A stretch of DNA of 64,000 bases from Hemileia vastatrix (Eukaryota > Basidiomycota > Pucciniomycetes > Pucciniales > Zaghouaniaceae): contig JASXTE010000005.1 in NCBI GenBank assembly GCA_030280995.1, forward strand, positions 29,184,501 through 29,248,500, in the 5' to 3' direction. A model generated the notes under the pieces. That model was not told the DNA's origin and did no database searches. It saw only the letters and a program-made list of their open reading frames with translations. This document shows positions 46,086-57,915 of the stretch, piece by piece; within the stretch, counting starts at the first letter, position 1, and the number at the start of each line of letters is the position of its first letter. The translations under genes and the position numbers were made by a program.

Positions 46086-49000
46086 CTAAGGTTTTGGCTT
46101 TGAAGGATATTTAAGATGAAAAGATTTTAGGAGTTCAGGGGCTTTAGAAACATTGATGGCTGGTTCCCAGGATGTTTTGTCTGAGTCATCGAGGAAGCCT
46201 TCCCATTCCACAAGGTATTGAAGTTTCCCCTTGCGCATTCTTGAATCAAGGATACTGCTTACTTCCCACTCTAGGTGGTCTTCTACTTTGACCGGTTCCG
46301 GAGGAGGTTGGTTCATGCCTGGGTATGTTTCTCGAGCCAGTTCCAGGAGAGATATGTGGAAAACAGGGTGAATAGCCTTCCATTTAGGAGGTATCTTGAG
46401 TTGAAATGCAGTTTTAGAGACTTTGGAGTTGATTTCAAATGGTCCCAAGAGTTTTTCAGCCAGTTTCTTTGATGGTCGAGTCATTCGAATGTTTCGTGCT
46501 TTGAGCCATACTTTGTCGCCTGGTTTAAAAGAAGGAGCAGATTGTCAATGTTTATCGGCCTGTTCCTTATACCTTTAAATCGCTAATTCCAAATTTGATT
46601 TAAGTTCCTCTTGGAGTCGTGATATGGTTCAAAGATAATGTTCAGCAGGATGACTTGTTCCTACATGGATTGAGTTGAATTGAGGATGTCTTCCATAAAC
46701 AGTTTCGAAAGGAGATTGTTGTGTCAAAGAATGAGTCAAGTTATTATAAGCAAATTTGGCCAATGGTAACCATGTGGTCCAATCATCTTGTTGGTAACTG
46801 ACATACATTTGAAGGTATTGTTCGAGGATTTGATTGACCCTTTCCGTTTGCCCATCGGTTTCAGGATGATAGGCCATGGAGAGATTCCTCGTGATGTTGA
46901 GTTGTCAACACAGTTGAGTCCAGAATTTGGATACAAACAGTGAGCCTCTATCTGAAATAATATCATTAAGTAAGCCATGTTTGGAAAATACATATTTAAG
47001 AAACAATTTTGACAAATCTTCTGCTGTAGCAGTAGTAGTGATTTTAATAAAAATAGACATTTTTGAAAATCTATCTACTATTACTAATATGGCATCAAAA
47101 TTATTAGAAAGAGAAAGTTGAGAAATAAAATCCATTGATAAAGATTCCCAAGGTTTAGAGGGAATAGGAAGTGGTTGAAGCAACCCATGCTTCTGGTGAT
47201 GGGGAGCCTTATTCCTATTACATTGGTAACAAGATCTTATATAGGCCTTGATTTCTCTGGTCATTCCTGGCCAGAAGAAATCCCTTGCTATTAACTGGTA
47301 GGTTTTATCAACCCCAAAATGACCAGCTAATGGAGAATCATGTCAACTATTGAAAATCCATAATTTTATTTCATTGTTGTCGGGTATGACTACTCTACCT
47401 TCGAAAACTAATAGACCTGATTCAATACTAAATCTTTTGGCCCCTTGCTTTGAGAGTATTTTGTCTTTTAACCCTAAACAATAATTGTCCTTCAACTGAG
47501 CTTCGAGGATGATGGATAGTGAATTTTGAAAATATTAAGTTGTCATAAAATTAAGTTGATGAGTCGTTAACATTGATTTGTTGAAAATTGATTTCACATT
47601 TGCTGGGTTCTTGTCAGCAAATGCGTCCCCCGCTGTGGGTAAACGTCGTCCCAACGTGACAAGATATCTGGTACAATGCAGTTCTTGCCTGGGCGATAGG
47701 AAATAGAAAAAGGAAATTCAGACAGAAATTCAGCCCACCTGGCTTGACGCCTGGTTAACACTTTGGAAGACATAAAGTATTTCAAAGAATTATGGTCTTT
47801 TAGAATTTGAAAAGGACTATCTAGGCTGAGAAGAAAAGAGCTCCATTTTTTAAGACAATGAATAATGGCTAAAAGCTCTTTGTCATGAATTTCATAATTT
47901 AATTCTGCTGCAATGAGTTTGTGTGACTGAAAAGCAACAGGATGAAACAATTTTTTTTCAGGATTTAATTGAGAAATAACCCCTGCAATAGCATAATCAC
48001 TAGTGTCTGTCTCGACTATTGTTGAAGCAGAAGGATCAAAGTGTCAAAGAATTGGAGCTGTGGTAAATGCAGTCTTCAATGCTTCAAATTCCTTTCGTGC
48101 TGTAGGAGTAAAAACAAAAGGAATATCTTTTCTAAGAAGAGAAGTAATATTGGAAATAGTTTTAGAGTAATATTTAATAAATATTCTATAGAAATTTGTA
48201 AAACCAAAAAATCCTTGGAGGGATTTAACGGTTTTGGGCTCAGGCCATTCCAGGACTTTTTGAACCTTTTTGTTGTCCATGACTAAACCATCAGTAGATA
48301 ACGTAAAACCCAAAAAATTAATTGATTTAAGATGGGATTCGAATTTATTGTGCTTGGCGTAGAGACCGTGATCTCAAAGTTGATTTAGAACCTGTCAAAC
48401 ATGATGAATATGTTCATCTAGTGTCTTCGAGAAAATTAAAATATCGTCTAAATAGAGGACAACAAACTGTTTGACAACATCTTGAAAGATGTCATTGACA
48501 AAAGTTTGAAAAGTTGATGGTGCATTGCACAATCCAAAAGGCATAACTAAATATTCAAAACTACCAAATCTTTTGCGCATTGCAGTCAGTGGTTCATGAC
48601 CTTCCGCAATGCGAATAAGATCGTAAGCGCCTCTAAGATCAATTTTAGAAAAGAAATTAGCACTATTGAAAAGGGTAAGAAGCAATGACATAGGAGGAAC
48701 AGGATATGCATTCTTCTTGGTGACTTTGTTGAGCTTTCTATAGTCAACACACAACCTAAGGCTACCTTCCTTTTTCTTTACAAAAAGAGCAGGGGAGCCT
48801 GTTGGAGATTTACTGGCTCTGATGAAACGTTTGGCTACATTCTCTGCAATGTAGTCTCAAAGAACTTGAGATTCTTCCTTTGACACAGAATAGACAGGAC
48901 CTGCCAGAGGTACTGGACCTATTAACTCTATTTGATGGCCGTAGGGTCGAAGCGGTGGTAACTTATCGGCCTTGCGGATTGAGAAAAAATCAAGGAAATC

Positions 49001-49717
49001 ATGATAGATTTCTGGTAGAGTTGATTTAATGGCTTCAAAGTTGATTTGGTTGTCCTCATCATCTTTGAGAGAATCTGTCAAGGGAAGACCATAATTGAGA
49101 GAGCATAATTTGATTACTTTGAGGCAATTTAAATCCTCTTTGAGTGAAGTCATCGAGCTAGAAGGGTTAGCAAATTGCTTATTTAGAGAAAGATCAGATG
49201 CTTGCAAGTCATCTGGCAGAGATTTGTCCTCTAGCAGGACATTTTCAGGCGGGTTGTTTAACTCCCTATTGACCTGCATTGAAGAATCAGAAATATACTT
49301 AGTGCGTGGGGTGATCAATCCCCGGGACCGATAAATTTCAGGATTCCAATGTGTTAAAAAGTCATGGCCAAGAATAGTATTGTCCATCCTTGGGGCGTCC
49401 AAGACTGATAATTCCCACTCGAAGGGGGGAAAGTTTGGAAAGTTGAAAACCCATAAAACTTTCTTACTTACCCAATATTTGGGTTCCTCTGATTTGACCA
49501 AGTAAATTGGAGTTTGGTTGATATCTGTAAATGTCAGTTGTAACTTCTTGGCAAAAGATAAACTAACAAAAGAAATTGAAGCTCCAGAGTCCATAAGACA
49601 ACTGAAGGGGATATCCTCCTTAAAAAGAATGAATCTCAAGCGGTTTAAGACAACTCCAGTCCTTAAGACATGGAGGTTCTGTGCACTGGGCGAGATAAGA
49701 TAGTTTTCTTTGCACAC
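46086..49717 (-). pseudogene. Pol of the chromo-Gypsy: protease, RT, RNase H, integrase, chromodomain
   Basis: Protease: CLMDSGASISFV. RT: CVDYRKLNKVT, LVMPFGLCNAPSTFQ, VVLYLDDILIFS (catalytic YLDD, about 48450). RNase H: ETDTSDYA, NYEIHDKELLAI. Integrase: HFGVDKTYQL with the Cys pair CYQC, then the core D-D-E landmarks VDRFSKMS, SDRGSLFVS and [11 protein letters not shown]. The C-terminal chromodomain is LEWEVSSILDSRMRKGK then YLVEWEGF (about 46290-46090); chromodomains steer integration to marked chromatin. Stops at about 48857 (VL-stop-DY), 48395, 48044 (PIL-stop-HF) and 46905 (LC-stop-QL) fit Arg CGA to TGA. The chromodomain itself is open. Confidence 0.92.
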
Positions 49718-49729
49718 AAGTAAACTATC

Positions 49730-50919
49730 TATTAGTTTTTTAACTTCGAAATAGTACCTTCTCTTTCCTTCAACTTTACAGAATCTTCCAGTTTGTGCTT
49801 ATCCCCACAATACATACATAACCCATTTTCTGCTGGTTTCTTCCTCTCAGCTTCTTTAAGTTCCCCTTTAGGATCCAGTACTTTTCTGATATTGCCTGGG
49901 GTCGAGCTTTTGGGTTGAGGTTTGTCCTTTCCCTTATTGGGTTTGGATTGAGTTGAGGAGGATTGAGTTGTCCGTGGGTGTGAAGAAGGTCCTGATTTAA
50001 AGTTTAGGCCTTGAGATTTGTTGGCGTATTGACGATGTTGTAGTCGTCCTTGGTAAACGCCATCAAGTTTGAGGGTTCAATCCATTAAATCCGTTAAAGT
50101 AGTCATCTTCTGACTGTGAAGATTTAACTGATCCAGAATCCTCAAAGGAAGTCCTTTTTTGAAATGATACTTGAGGGCAGCATCATTCCAACCTACTTGA
50201 GTTTGAAGTGCTCTGAAGTTCAAGATGTATTCAGAGGCTTTACCATTATCACTCATGCGAAGAAAATCAAGTTCAATTTCTGCATTTTCAGTTTCATTAG
50301 GGTCACCAAACAACATGAAGAGTTGGTCTTAGAACTTTTCCCAGTTATTAATAAGTAAGTGGGTTTTGGTCGAAGAGAGCATGAGAAGATAGGGTTCGAA
50401 CCATCTTGCTGCTTTTCCAGCTAGGAATGAAGAAGCGTAAACAACCTTCGATCAGTCGTTATTGAAGGTTCAAGGGTCATTATGGAACAGGAGCTTGCAG
50501 GTTTGCAAGAAGGGCCGCAATCTGTCTGGATGTTCTCCATTGAATTTATCAGGAGATTTCATGGAAGGAGTTTTAAATTTAGATCCCTCTAAAGACGTTG
50601 GATTGGAAAGGGTTTTCATAAAAAGTCTCATGAAGTCCTCCAGCGAATTAGATGGTCCAGGTTCCGAAGGTTGACCAGAAGGGTGAGTAGCAGGGGCGGA
50701 TGGTGCCTCATGCATCATATCCTCTCCTTCTTCTTCCTCGCTAGAATCATCAAAATCCTGGGGGATGTCATCTACAAATTGGAGGGAATGTCCCCATTCT
50801 CTAAGGTCGAGTGGTTCCAAGGAGTGAGTGCGGAAAACAGGCCGTGTAGCTGTTGGCCTGCCTCTGGCGCGAGATCTAGTAGTAGCACACATAGGAGGAG
50901 TGCCTTGAACAGGTGCCAT
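49730..50919 (-). pseudogene. Gag of the chromo-Gypsy
   Basis: The start is at 50919 (MAPVQGTPPMCATTRSRARG). The N-terminus is basic, followed by an acidic Ser/Glu tract, the capsid-like core (FDGEHPDRLRPFL-type, here PDKFNGEHPDRLRPFLQTCK) and the KYHFKKGLP helix region. A Lys/Pro-rich linker and the knuckle CMYCGDKHKLEDS follow, with the last Cys absent as in the 13.8-kb copy. The first ORF ends at 50470. Further stops (for example about 50077, CGA to TGA compared with the 14.05-kb copy) break it. It would form the RNA-packaging particle. Confidence 0.85.
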
Positions 50920-50979
50920 TTTAAGAATTTAGAAAACACCTGAAAAGGGATGTAGTAGTTCAAAGAATGAGAACTACGG

Positions 50980-50993
50980 AGAATTAAATTATA
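50980..50993 (-). promoter_or_regulatory. Self-complementary priming site of the chromo-Gypsy
   Basis: In the sense direction TATAATTTAATTCT starts one nucleotide after the 5' LTR. It has no TGG tRNA-type start but is exactly complementary over 14 nt to AGAATTAAATTATA in the LTR (plus 51324-51337). That site lies about 30 bp downstream of TATAAAAA, so it would be at the 5' end of the RNA. Confidence 0.75.
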
Positions 50994-50994
50994 C

Positions 50995-51806
50995 TGTCAC
51001 CGGATGACCTACGCACAAGGTCGAGGGTGTTCCTGAAAGTGAGATGGAGGGAGGAGTTTAGAAACTTCTTCAATGCACAGAGGAAATGATCGAGGAAGTT
51101 ATTTGAAGATGACTCAAAGGAAGAGTTACTGCTTCAAGATATGTTTTGAAGAATTCTAATATAATTTAACGGTAATATTAAAATTCTTAAGATCTCACAA
51201 AGGTTTGGAAACTCAATAATCAAAGATTTAGGATTTAGAAATAATTACTGAGAAAAAAAGGAAAGACACAATAATAATGATTTAACCTTAAGCTTTACCA
51301 CTATTAACTATATATATGTTTTTTATAATTTAATTCTAAAGCATGTCGAACCAAAAACCCAACCCTTTTTATATCCTTTACTCCTCCTTGAATTGACCTC
51401 ATACCCATCTACTATTCTGCACACCACAGACCATTGAAAAATACACCTGTTACACCTGGACCCTCCTCAATAATATCCATCAACCCTTTAATATTCCACT
51501 AACCATTCCGTCCATGCTCACTACCCCTTTTAATAATTCACAGACATTTTAATAAACCTTTTAGCGTACTATTACATTGACTATTGCTCTGTGCGTCGCT
51601 TATTGAGGAAAAGACTGAGACACACTATTGAGAAATTGACCAATTTAGATTTAGAGTTTAGACTAGCACGGTTGAATAGTGAGTACACAAAGGAAAGTCG
51701 CAGTTGCTATGTAAAATTTCTTTCTGCTCTTTGAGTATAGATTTAGACCTCTGTATTATTGATATAATGAGCTGCTTTTACCTTGAGTGTCACATGGAGC
51801 GTGACA
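50995..51806 (-). repeat. 5' LTR of the chromo-Gypsy
   Basis: It contains a sense TATA box (plus 51366-51373) and the predicted RNA start near 51337. It ends TGACA at 51806 next to the GAATC duplication. Confidence 0.92.
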
Positions 51807-52323
51807 GAATCTTACTTTCTCCATTTGGAAGGTATTTCATCAAATAAGCCTTGAAAAGGATATACAGAACCTCCACCTTACCAACCCTACCAATGGCACT
51901 CCAAAATACATACTTGGCCCCATCTTCATGTGGTAATATAAAGTTATATACCAGATAATCCAGAGCCTTCTGAAATTCCTCCATGAATTACCCATAATGA
52001 GAAGGAGAAGCTACACCACCTTCTAATTCCAATTTCCTAGCAATCCCATGAAGATCCACCATTGAGAAAGAATTGGGCCACCTTTTAACCATCTCCATCT
52101 TCAACTTCCCCCAATCCTGAATCCTATATCCTACAATACCAGAAACTTCCTTCTCCACCTCCCTATAACCAATGAAAATGATCACTTGGCTAATCATATC
52201 CAACAGTGAGGACCCATCAATCTCAGCATCAACCTCAAACCTAGCCAAAAACCCCCTTGAATCCTCCCCCAAAAACCTTGACCCATCCCAGGACTTTATC
52301 CTAACCATCATAGAAATTCTCAA
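51807..52323 (-). pseudogene. Gag 5' part of the 12-kb Gypsy
   Basis: The start is at 52323 (MRISMMVRIKSWDGSRFLGE). It has capsid-like features with Trp and Leu spacing (IQDWGKLKMEMVKRWP), a stop at about 51988 (SHYG-stop-FMEEFQ), then LDYLVYNFILPHEDGAKYVF. It is cut at 51807 by the nested element and continues at 43257. I do not recognise a zinc knuckle. Confidence 0.7.
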
Positions 52324-52554
52324 TTACACCTCCAATATCCACCAAAGATAGTCAATTTCCTCCCCAATAGCCTCAGAGATCTTGAAGGGATGTAATACAA
52401 CAGAAGAGAAAACCCATAGATCAACCACAATGAGATATAGCACCAAAATCTAAAATCACCAAGTGCTAAACAAAAACCACCTCCAAAGGGCCAACCAAAG
52501 ACAAAAAAGACTACAAAGAACTAGCAGGTACTACCCCACATTGGGTGCCAGAAA
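52324..52554 (-). promoter_or_regulatory. Leader and tRNA-type primer binding site of the 12-kb Gypsy
   Basis: In the sense direction TGGCACCCAATGTGGGG lies four nucleotides after the 5' LTR (plus about 52533-52550). The TGG start fits priming by a tRNA 3' end. The rest is untranslated leader. Confidence 0.7.
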
Positions 52555-53586
52555 TTTAGACAGTCCTATAGTACTAGCTATAGGCCCTTACCAAGGGGGT
52601 TGGAGAAAAACCAGAGAGACAATCCCCTGTCCCTTTAAAAAAATAAAGGGAGATTTACCTGCTAAAGTAAATTGAGTCTTGATTGCTAAAACACCTTTCA
52701 AACACACTTTATTTCCTAATCAGTCAAGGAAGTAGTCCCCAGACAGACTACCACACCAAAGAACTGAAAAGTAGACCAATTTCCACACCAGAGAAAGCAA
52801 GATACTTGATGTAGGTTGCAAAGCTACACCAGAGACAGCAAGATACTTGATATAGCTTGCAAGACTATACCAGATAAACAGTTACAAGAGTTGAGTTAAA
52901 TGAAGAACTAACCTTGAAACAAACACAGCCAATTGTGGCCAAAAAACAGTGATGTAATTAACAGATGGTTGTATGATAAATAGAGTTTCCACAAACTGTC
53001 TTATTCAGTATGTACACACAGACCCCCATCTAAAAATCTATGCTCTAGCAACTGATTTGACTTTTATGAAATCCAAGTTGCATAAAAACCCTCTAGAAGC
53101 GCTCCCAAGCCTGCTATGGTAGAGGAAGGCAGGCCTCCTTGAAGCGGCTCAGCCTCCTGAAGCCAGAAAACCACTAAAAACAACTAAAAAACCAGAAAAC
53201 AACAGAAAACACCTTAAACCATAAAATATGCTAAAAATCATCCAAACATAAAATGTAGATAAAAATCAGGGCTATATAATGGTACTAAGCACTTGACTCT
53301 AAAACTTAAGGTTAGCCTAGAAAACACAAAAAGCAAAATTAAACAGTTATAGTAAAAATGAAAAGTGACCAAAAGGGTCCTTAAAACTTGGAATATAAAA
53401 AATACCATCAAAAGATAAAATATAGAGAAAAACCAGGCCTATCCAATGATAATTGCTTTTTCCCTGTAGCTCAAGTATATAGCCTTTTAAATCAGAAAAA
53501 CCACATAATAAGAATTAAGGCCATTTAAGACATCACCAAACAGTACCAAACCACATAAAGGCCCCAGCCAATGTTGGATCACCAAA
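52555..53586 (-). repeat. 5' LTR of the 12-kb Gypsy
   Basis: It is collinear with the 3' LTR at 32986-34042. The outer end reads GGATCACCAAA and runs straight into a foldback repeat unit. Confidence 0.83.
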
Positions 53587-54060
53587 ATGTGCCAAAAAGA
53601 CACTTCTTCTTTTCAAGTACAAGTCTGGAATCCAATTCCTCAGTGCAAGTTGTTAGATGGACCACAAACAATATAATTCTGTGAAAATTTGTGGTCCATC
53701 TGGCAGCTTGCTCTAGAGAAATTGGAATCAAGTCATGTGCTTGAAAAGACACTGCATCTTTTTGGCATGTGACTTGATTTATATTCAAGCATTAAAAAAT
53801 CAAAAAAATCAAAACAATGCCAAAATAATATTAGGTCTAAAAAATTCACAAAAAAATTGAAAATATTCACAAAAAATTCAAAAAAATTCAAAAAAAATCA
53901 GAATATCACAAAATCATTGAAAAGACATCAAAAATCTTATTTTTTTTTAGAAAAAAATTCCAAAAAATTCCAAAAAATTTAACTAAATTAAAAAATTTAT
54001 AAAAAGTGTCTACACATTAATAATAATTTTTTTTAAAAAAAAATTACATCAAAAGAAGGC
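53587..54060. repeat. Right arm and centre of the foldback repeat
   Basis: It contains a hairpin (AGATGGACCACAAA / TTTGTGGTCCATCT, about 53650-53705). GTCATGTGCTTGAAAAGACAC and GGCATGTGACTTG then mirror the arm at 32340-32400, followed by an A-rich tract mirroring the T-rich tract on the left. The GGACCA/TGGTCC words link it to the hairpin cluster at 2.0-2.5 kb. Confidence 0.65.
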
Positions 54061-56166
54061 ACACAGCATCCATTTTTTTAATACATGAAATTTTGAAGAA
54101 TGATAAAAAAATTATGAAAACTATAGGTTTAGTAACTTTTTCTCCAAAATAACTTCTTTATATAATTCTTTTTGAATAATGTGCAAGTATGTGCTTCATA
54201 AATTAAAGTTGAAAAAATATATGATTACAGGGTATCATGGGGAGGAAAAAAGAAAAAATGAGTGCTATATATGACAAATTTTTTTATTTCATGAACATAT
54301 CAAGATAGTCAAAACTGCAGAAAGGATGTCAGTTTCTTTTGATAAAACTTAAAATTTTTTAATAAGAATAAGTTGGCACTCTGTTGGCCCTTTCTTAGCC
54401 CCCAGGTGGGCCTATTTGAGGCCCCAGGGGGTGAAAAAAGGGTTAATAAAAATTTACACAGGATAAAAAAGGGTCAAAATGTAAGTATTTATGGAGCTAG
54501 ACAAAAATCATCCTTTTTTTTTCTGCTATTATTTTTATTTTATTTCATTTTTATTTTAAAGAAATGCTTTTGTGAAATTTTAATTTAAATTGTTTAAAAC
54601 CACACTTTTATAAACTAAAAATGTGTTTGATTATTCGTGGTGACTTTTTGATAGGTTTACATGATATATTTCATAAAAAAATATTTCTGGGATTTCAAAA
54701 GAATGGACAAAATAAATTTGAGAATTTAAAAAAATTGATAATCTCCTTTAAATCTATTAGTATTTAAATTATTTCATTTAATAATATTAAGTTTATGTCT
54801 TCAACTTTTGGTACATCATAAATAAAAACTTTCAAATATATATGGGATAAATAGATTTCATTAGATAATGTAAAATCTTAATACCATGGTGCTGAAAGGA
54901 AACCAAAATTTTACTAAAAATATTTTTGAATAAAGGTTTGTAAATATTCAGGCTGAATGAAGTAGCACCTTCATTTTCACCTCTGAAAGAAAATTTTTTC
55001 ATGTTAATTGTGAATGAAAATTATTTTTCATCCTGAAAAAATACATTGACATATAAATTTCAGATACAAAAATGTATTCAAATTTTTAAATCTTATTTTC
55101 TTTTGATATATTATTTACACTTATTTTTTATTATTGTAAAAAAAATTGGCACCTGCCAGAAGGTCCATATTATTTCCTGAAGTATAGAAGCTCAGTTGGG
55201 GGGAGACACCTTCTAGAATGTGAGATAACTTATTTTAGATGAATATTGTTATATATGCAGAAAATTCCATCCCAATTATTTTATTCATTAAAAAAGATTC
55301 ATGTATGTGAAAAATACTTTTAAAAAATTTACCTGCATTTGGTCTTCAGTAATGTAAATTTGATTGGTGTTATAAATATGGGGGGATTTCTTTCCTTTAA
55401 AATTTCAAATTTGCAGAACCTTTTATAATTTCAATGGATGAACAACTTATAGACATATTTTTTATAGAATATTAAATCAATTAGTCCCAAATATTAAAAA
55501 TTTTCATGGATTAGTGAAAACACATTTCTTTATGCACATTTCCACTAGCTTCAATAATATGAAAATTATAGAACCTAGAGCAAATTTTGATGTTGTAAGG
55601 GTTTATTAGAATTATAAAATATATTCCCATAATTACTAGATATATTTCATAATACTCATGAGTTAAAGCACTGATTTCTAGCTGCACAGGGTTTCAAAAA
55701 TAAACCTGAATTTTAATCAAATCTGTTCTTCTTTAATAAATTTAAGAACATTTCTACTGATAAAGCTATATGCATAAATGATGCTTTACCATTTTGATAT
55801 GCTTATTGAAATTTGATCTTCCAATTAGTATCTATAAATATTCAAAAATTAAAAGCAGAGTAGCTTATTATGGAAAATGATATGAGTGTGGAGTACTATA
55901 AAATGTAAATTTGTCTTCAAAATCAGATTAGCCATTAAAACAAGCAATTAGTAACACCTGTTGAATTATGAAAAAATACTATTTAAAATTTCCAAGGTTT
56001 TTGGCTTAAATGAGGTATTTGGGTATTTAAAAGCAATACAATTAGAATTCTCCTTTGAATAAGTTACTGGCTAATCATATTTCCAAATTATTCAAAATCA
56101 ATTTTGGAAATTTTACCTGTACAAAGCTCAAATACTAAACATATGGTTCTTTTCATGTTAATTTAT
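54061..56166. other. AT-rich non-coding stretch with a GC patch
   Basis: No gene is seen. The patch at 54390-54432 resembles the GC-rich hairpin at 2859-2896, and the surrounding order of AT-rich words is similar, so both may be copies of one non-coding repeat. Confidence 0.4.
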
Positions 56167-56171
56167 ATATT

Positions 56172-57910
56172 TTTCAGCCTTTATATCCCCAGGACTGAAT
56201 ATAAAGTACTTATAAATTATTTTAAACACATGAACTATAAATGGGGACAATAAATGAAAGTACGCAAATTGTATACATAAGTAAAAACTATAATGAAATA
56301 CAATATATCACTACAAAATATAGGGGGTGGACTTGCTAGCAAGTCCCCAACCTGAAATCAGATGGAATTTAGATGGAACTCAGACTGAACTTATACTGAA
56401 CCCATACTGAACTCTACTTGAACACCCACCTAAAAATTTTCAGCTGAGTGGTGTTCATCCATGATTGTATGGTTTCTTTGTCAATAGCTCAATGTGTGTT
56501 CAATCTGGGATGATTTTAGGTCCAAGGTTGTGGACTTGCTAGCAAGTCCGCCACCCATATTGTGTGGTGTATGCCATTGTAATCCCTTATATACATGCAT
56601 ATATCCACCTTTTATAATTTTTATGTACCTAATATTAAGTTAAAATATTCAAGAGTATTCTTAAGAGCCTTAAACATAAGGCTACCTAATCTTTAAGTAG
56701 ACTTAAAGCTGTTTTTTTATTGTTTTATGTGAAAAACAAGAAATGTGCTTTAAATCACTTGAAAGTTGACTATATGCACTGTAACTTTAATAATATTAAA
56801 AATGTGCTTTGACAGATCAATTTTTCTTAATTAGGACTATTGATTTGGTTACTCCTATGCATAAAAATAACACTTTTAAAATTTGGTGTTTTTTATGCCA
56901 GAAATGGCTTCTGTGTACTGGCAACATACTGCCTGCATTTTTCCCATGTGAATAGCTTAATTTTTAGAAAAGTTATCTTTTCACACTATATTTTCCCCAC
57001 ATTCTATACCCACTGTGAGGAAACACACTAAAATAGACAACAGGTGCTTATTTAGTGTCCTGATTTAATTATAGGTGCATTAACCTTATTATATGAACTA
57101 ATTTCATTAATAGCCTCAAGCTTGGTACTTTAATTCACTACCAAGCTTAAATTTGCCTAAATTAGTCAAGGATTTACCCGTGCAAGTGCCTTCCAAGGAC
57201 TGCATGTAGTTACCCCACATCTCACACCCTTTTTTGGGGTTTTATGTGGATTCTCAGTCAATTTTGGTTATTTTTGAATTGGGATTTCATGTAGTTTAAT
57301 GTCATGATTAGCCGTACAATTTTTTACTGTTAATCCACCTTAAAATTTTGTAATATTAAGTTTTATTCTTTCTTTATTCAGTCTTTTATTTTACAATATT
57401 ACATGCATATACTCCCTTTTTTTCTTATTCTTTATTTTTGATTGATTATCCCTATTACTCCAGGATTTTGGCAGGTGATATCATTCTAATTATTTTAAAG
57501 GTAATTCTTTATTTTTTTTGGAAAGGTTTATTAGCTAGAATGAGGCATCAATAGCCGTGTATAAGACTGGAAAATCAAGGGGGTACATTGGAGGATTATT
57601 GGGTATAAAAGGAGGAGATTTTGGTCTTGTTTTTCACATTCTTTATCATTAAAACAAATATATAGCCCATAAAATTAAAATACTTATCAAAAGTACTTAA
57701 AGAGTCTTTGATTAGTATTTGAATTATTATATTTATTTATATACCAACTATAAGATTGTAACCCATATATAATTAGTGAGACCCTAAAATTGAGTTATAT
57801 TTTAGTACTTATTGGATTTGTACTACAGTATTCATATAGGACCATTAAAATCTTCTAGAAAACTGACTAATAAAGCTATCCACGTCTCTTTACTTGAACT
57901 CAGCTTGACA
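56172..57910 (+). mobile_element. Solo LTR with a nested MITE, TSD ATATT
   Basis: It begins TTTCAGCC (a mutated TGTCAGCC) and ends CTTGACA, flanked by ATATT at 56167-56171 and 57911-57915. A plus-strand TATA box (GGGTATAAAAGGAGG, about 57600) marks orientation. Without the MITE it is about 1.48 kb. Its right two-thirds match the 5' LTR at 20.2-22.6 kb in inverse orientation. Confidence 0.88.
56309..56569. mobile_element. CACTA-type MITE (261 bp), TSD TAT
   Basis: It starts CACTACAAAATATAGG and ends ATTGTGTGGTG, with TAT on both sides (56306-56308, 56570-56572). Each end carries the palindrome GGACTTGCTAGCAAGTCC just inside. There is no coding capacity. Confidence 0.88.
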
Positions 57911-57915
57911 ATATT

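Larger units (their letters stand above)
43258..51806 (-). mobile_element. Chromodomain Gypsy retrotransposon nested in gag of the 12-kb element
   Basis: LTRs of 813 and 812 bp (43258-44070, 50995-51806) begin TGTCACC and end TGACA. They are flanked by AAATC (43253-43257) and GAATC (51807-51811), a 5-bp duplication with one change. Gag, protease, RT, RNase H, integrase and a chromodomain follow in sense order. The layout and chromodomain fit the Tf1/sushi (chromovirus) branch. Several stops make it inactive. A truncated sister copy lies at 13.05-14.94 kb. Confidence 0.93.
32986..53586 (-). mobile_element. 12-kb Gypsy retrotransposon (host of a nested Gypsy)
   Basis: Left to right on the plus strand, the order is 3' LTR (32986-34042), antisense ORF region, repeats, pol (41332-38260, minus), gag (minus, split), PBS, and 5' LTR (52555-53586). 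Removing 43258-51806 gives about 12 kb. The gag frame is open across the junction after removal of the insertion and one duplication (GESKI joins FSMTLFKEDILEY), which confirms the nesting. The halves of a repeat unit (GAAGTCACAT left, ATGTGCCAAAAAGACAC right) flank the outer ends. The target duplication is not clean. Confidence 0.88.
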
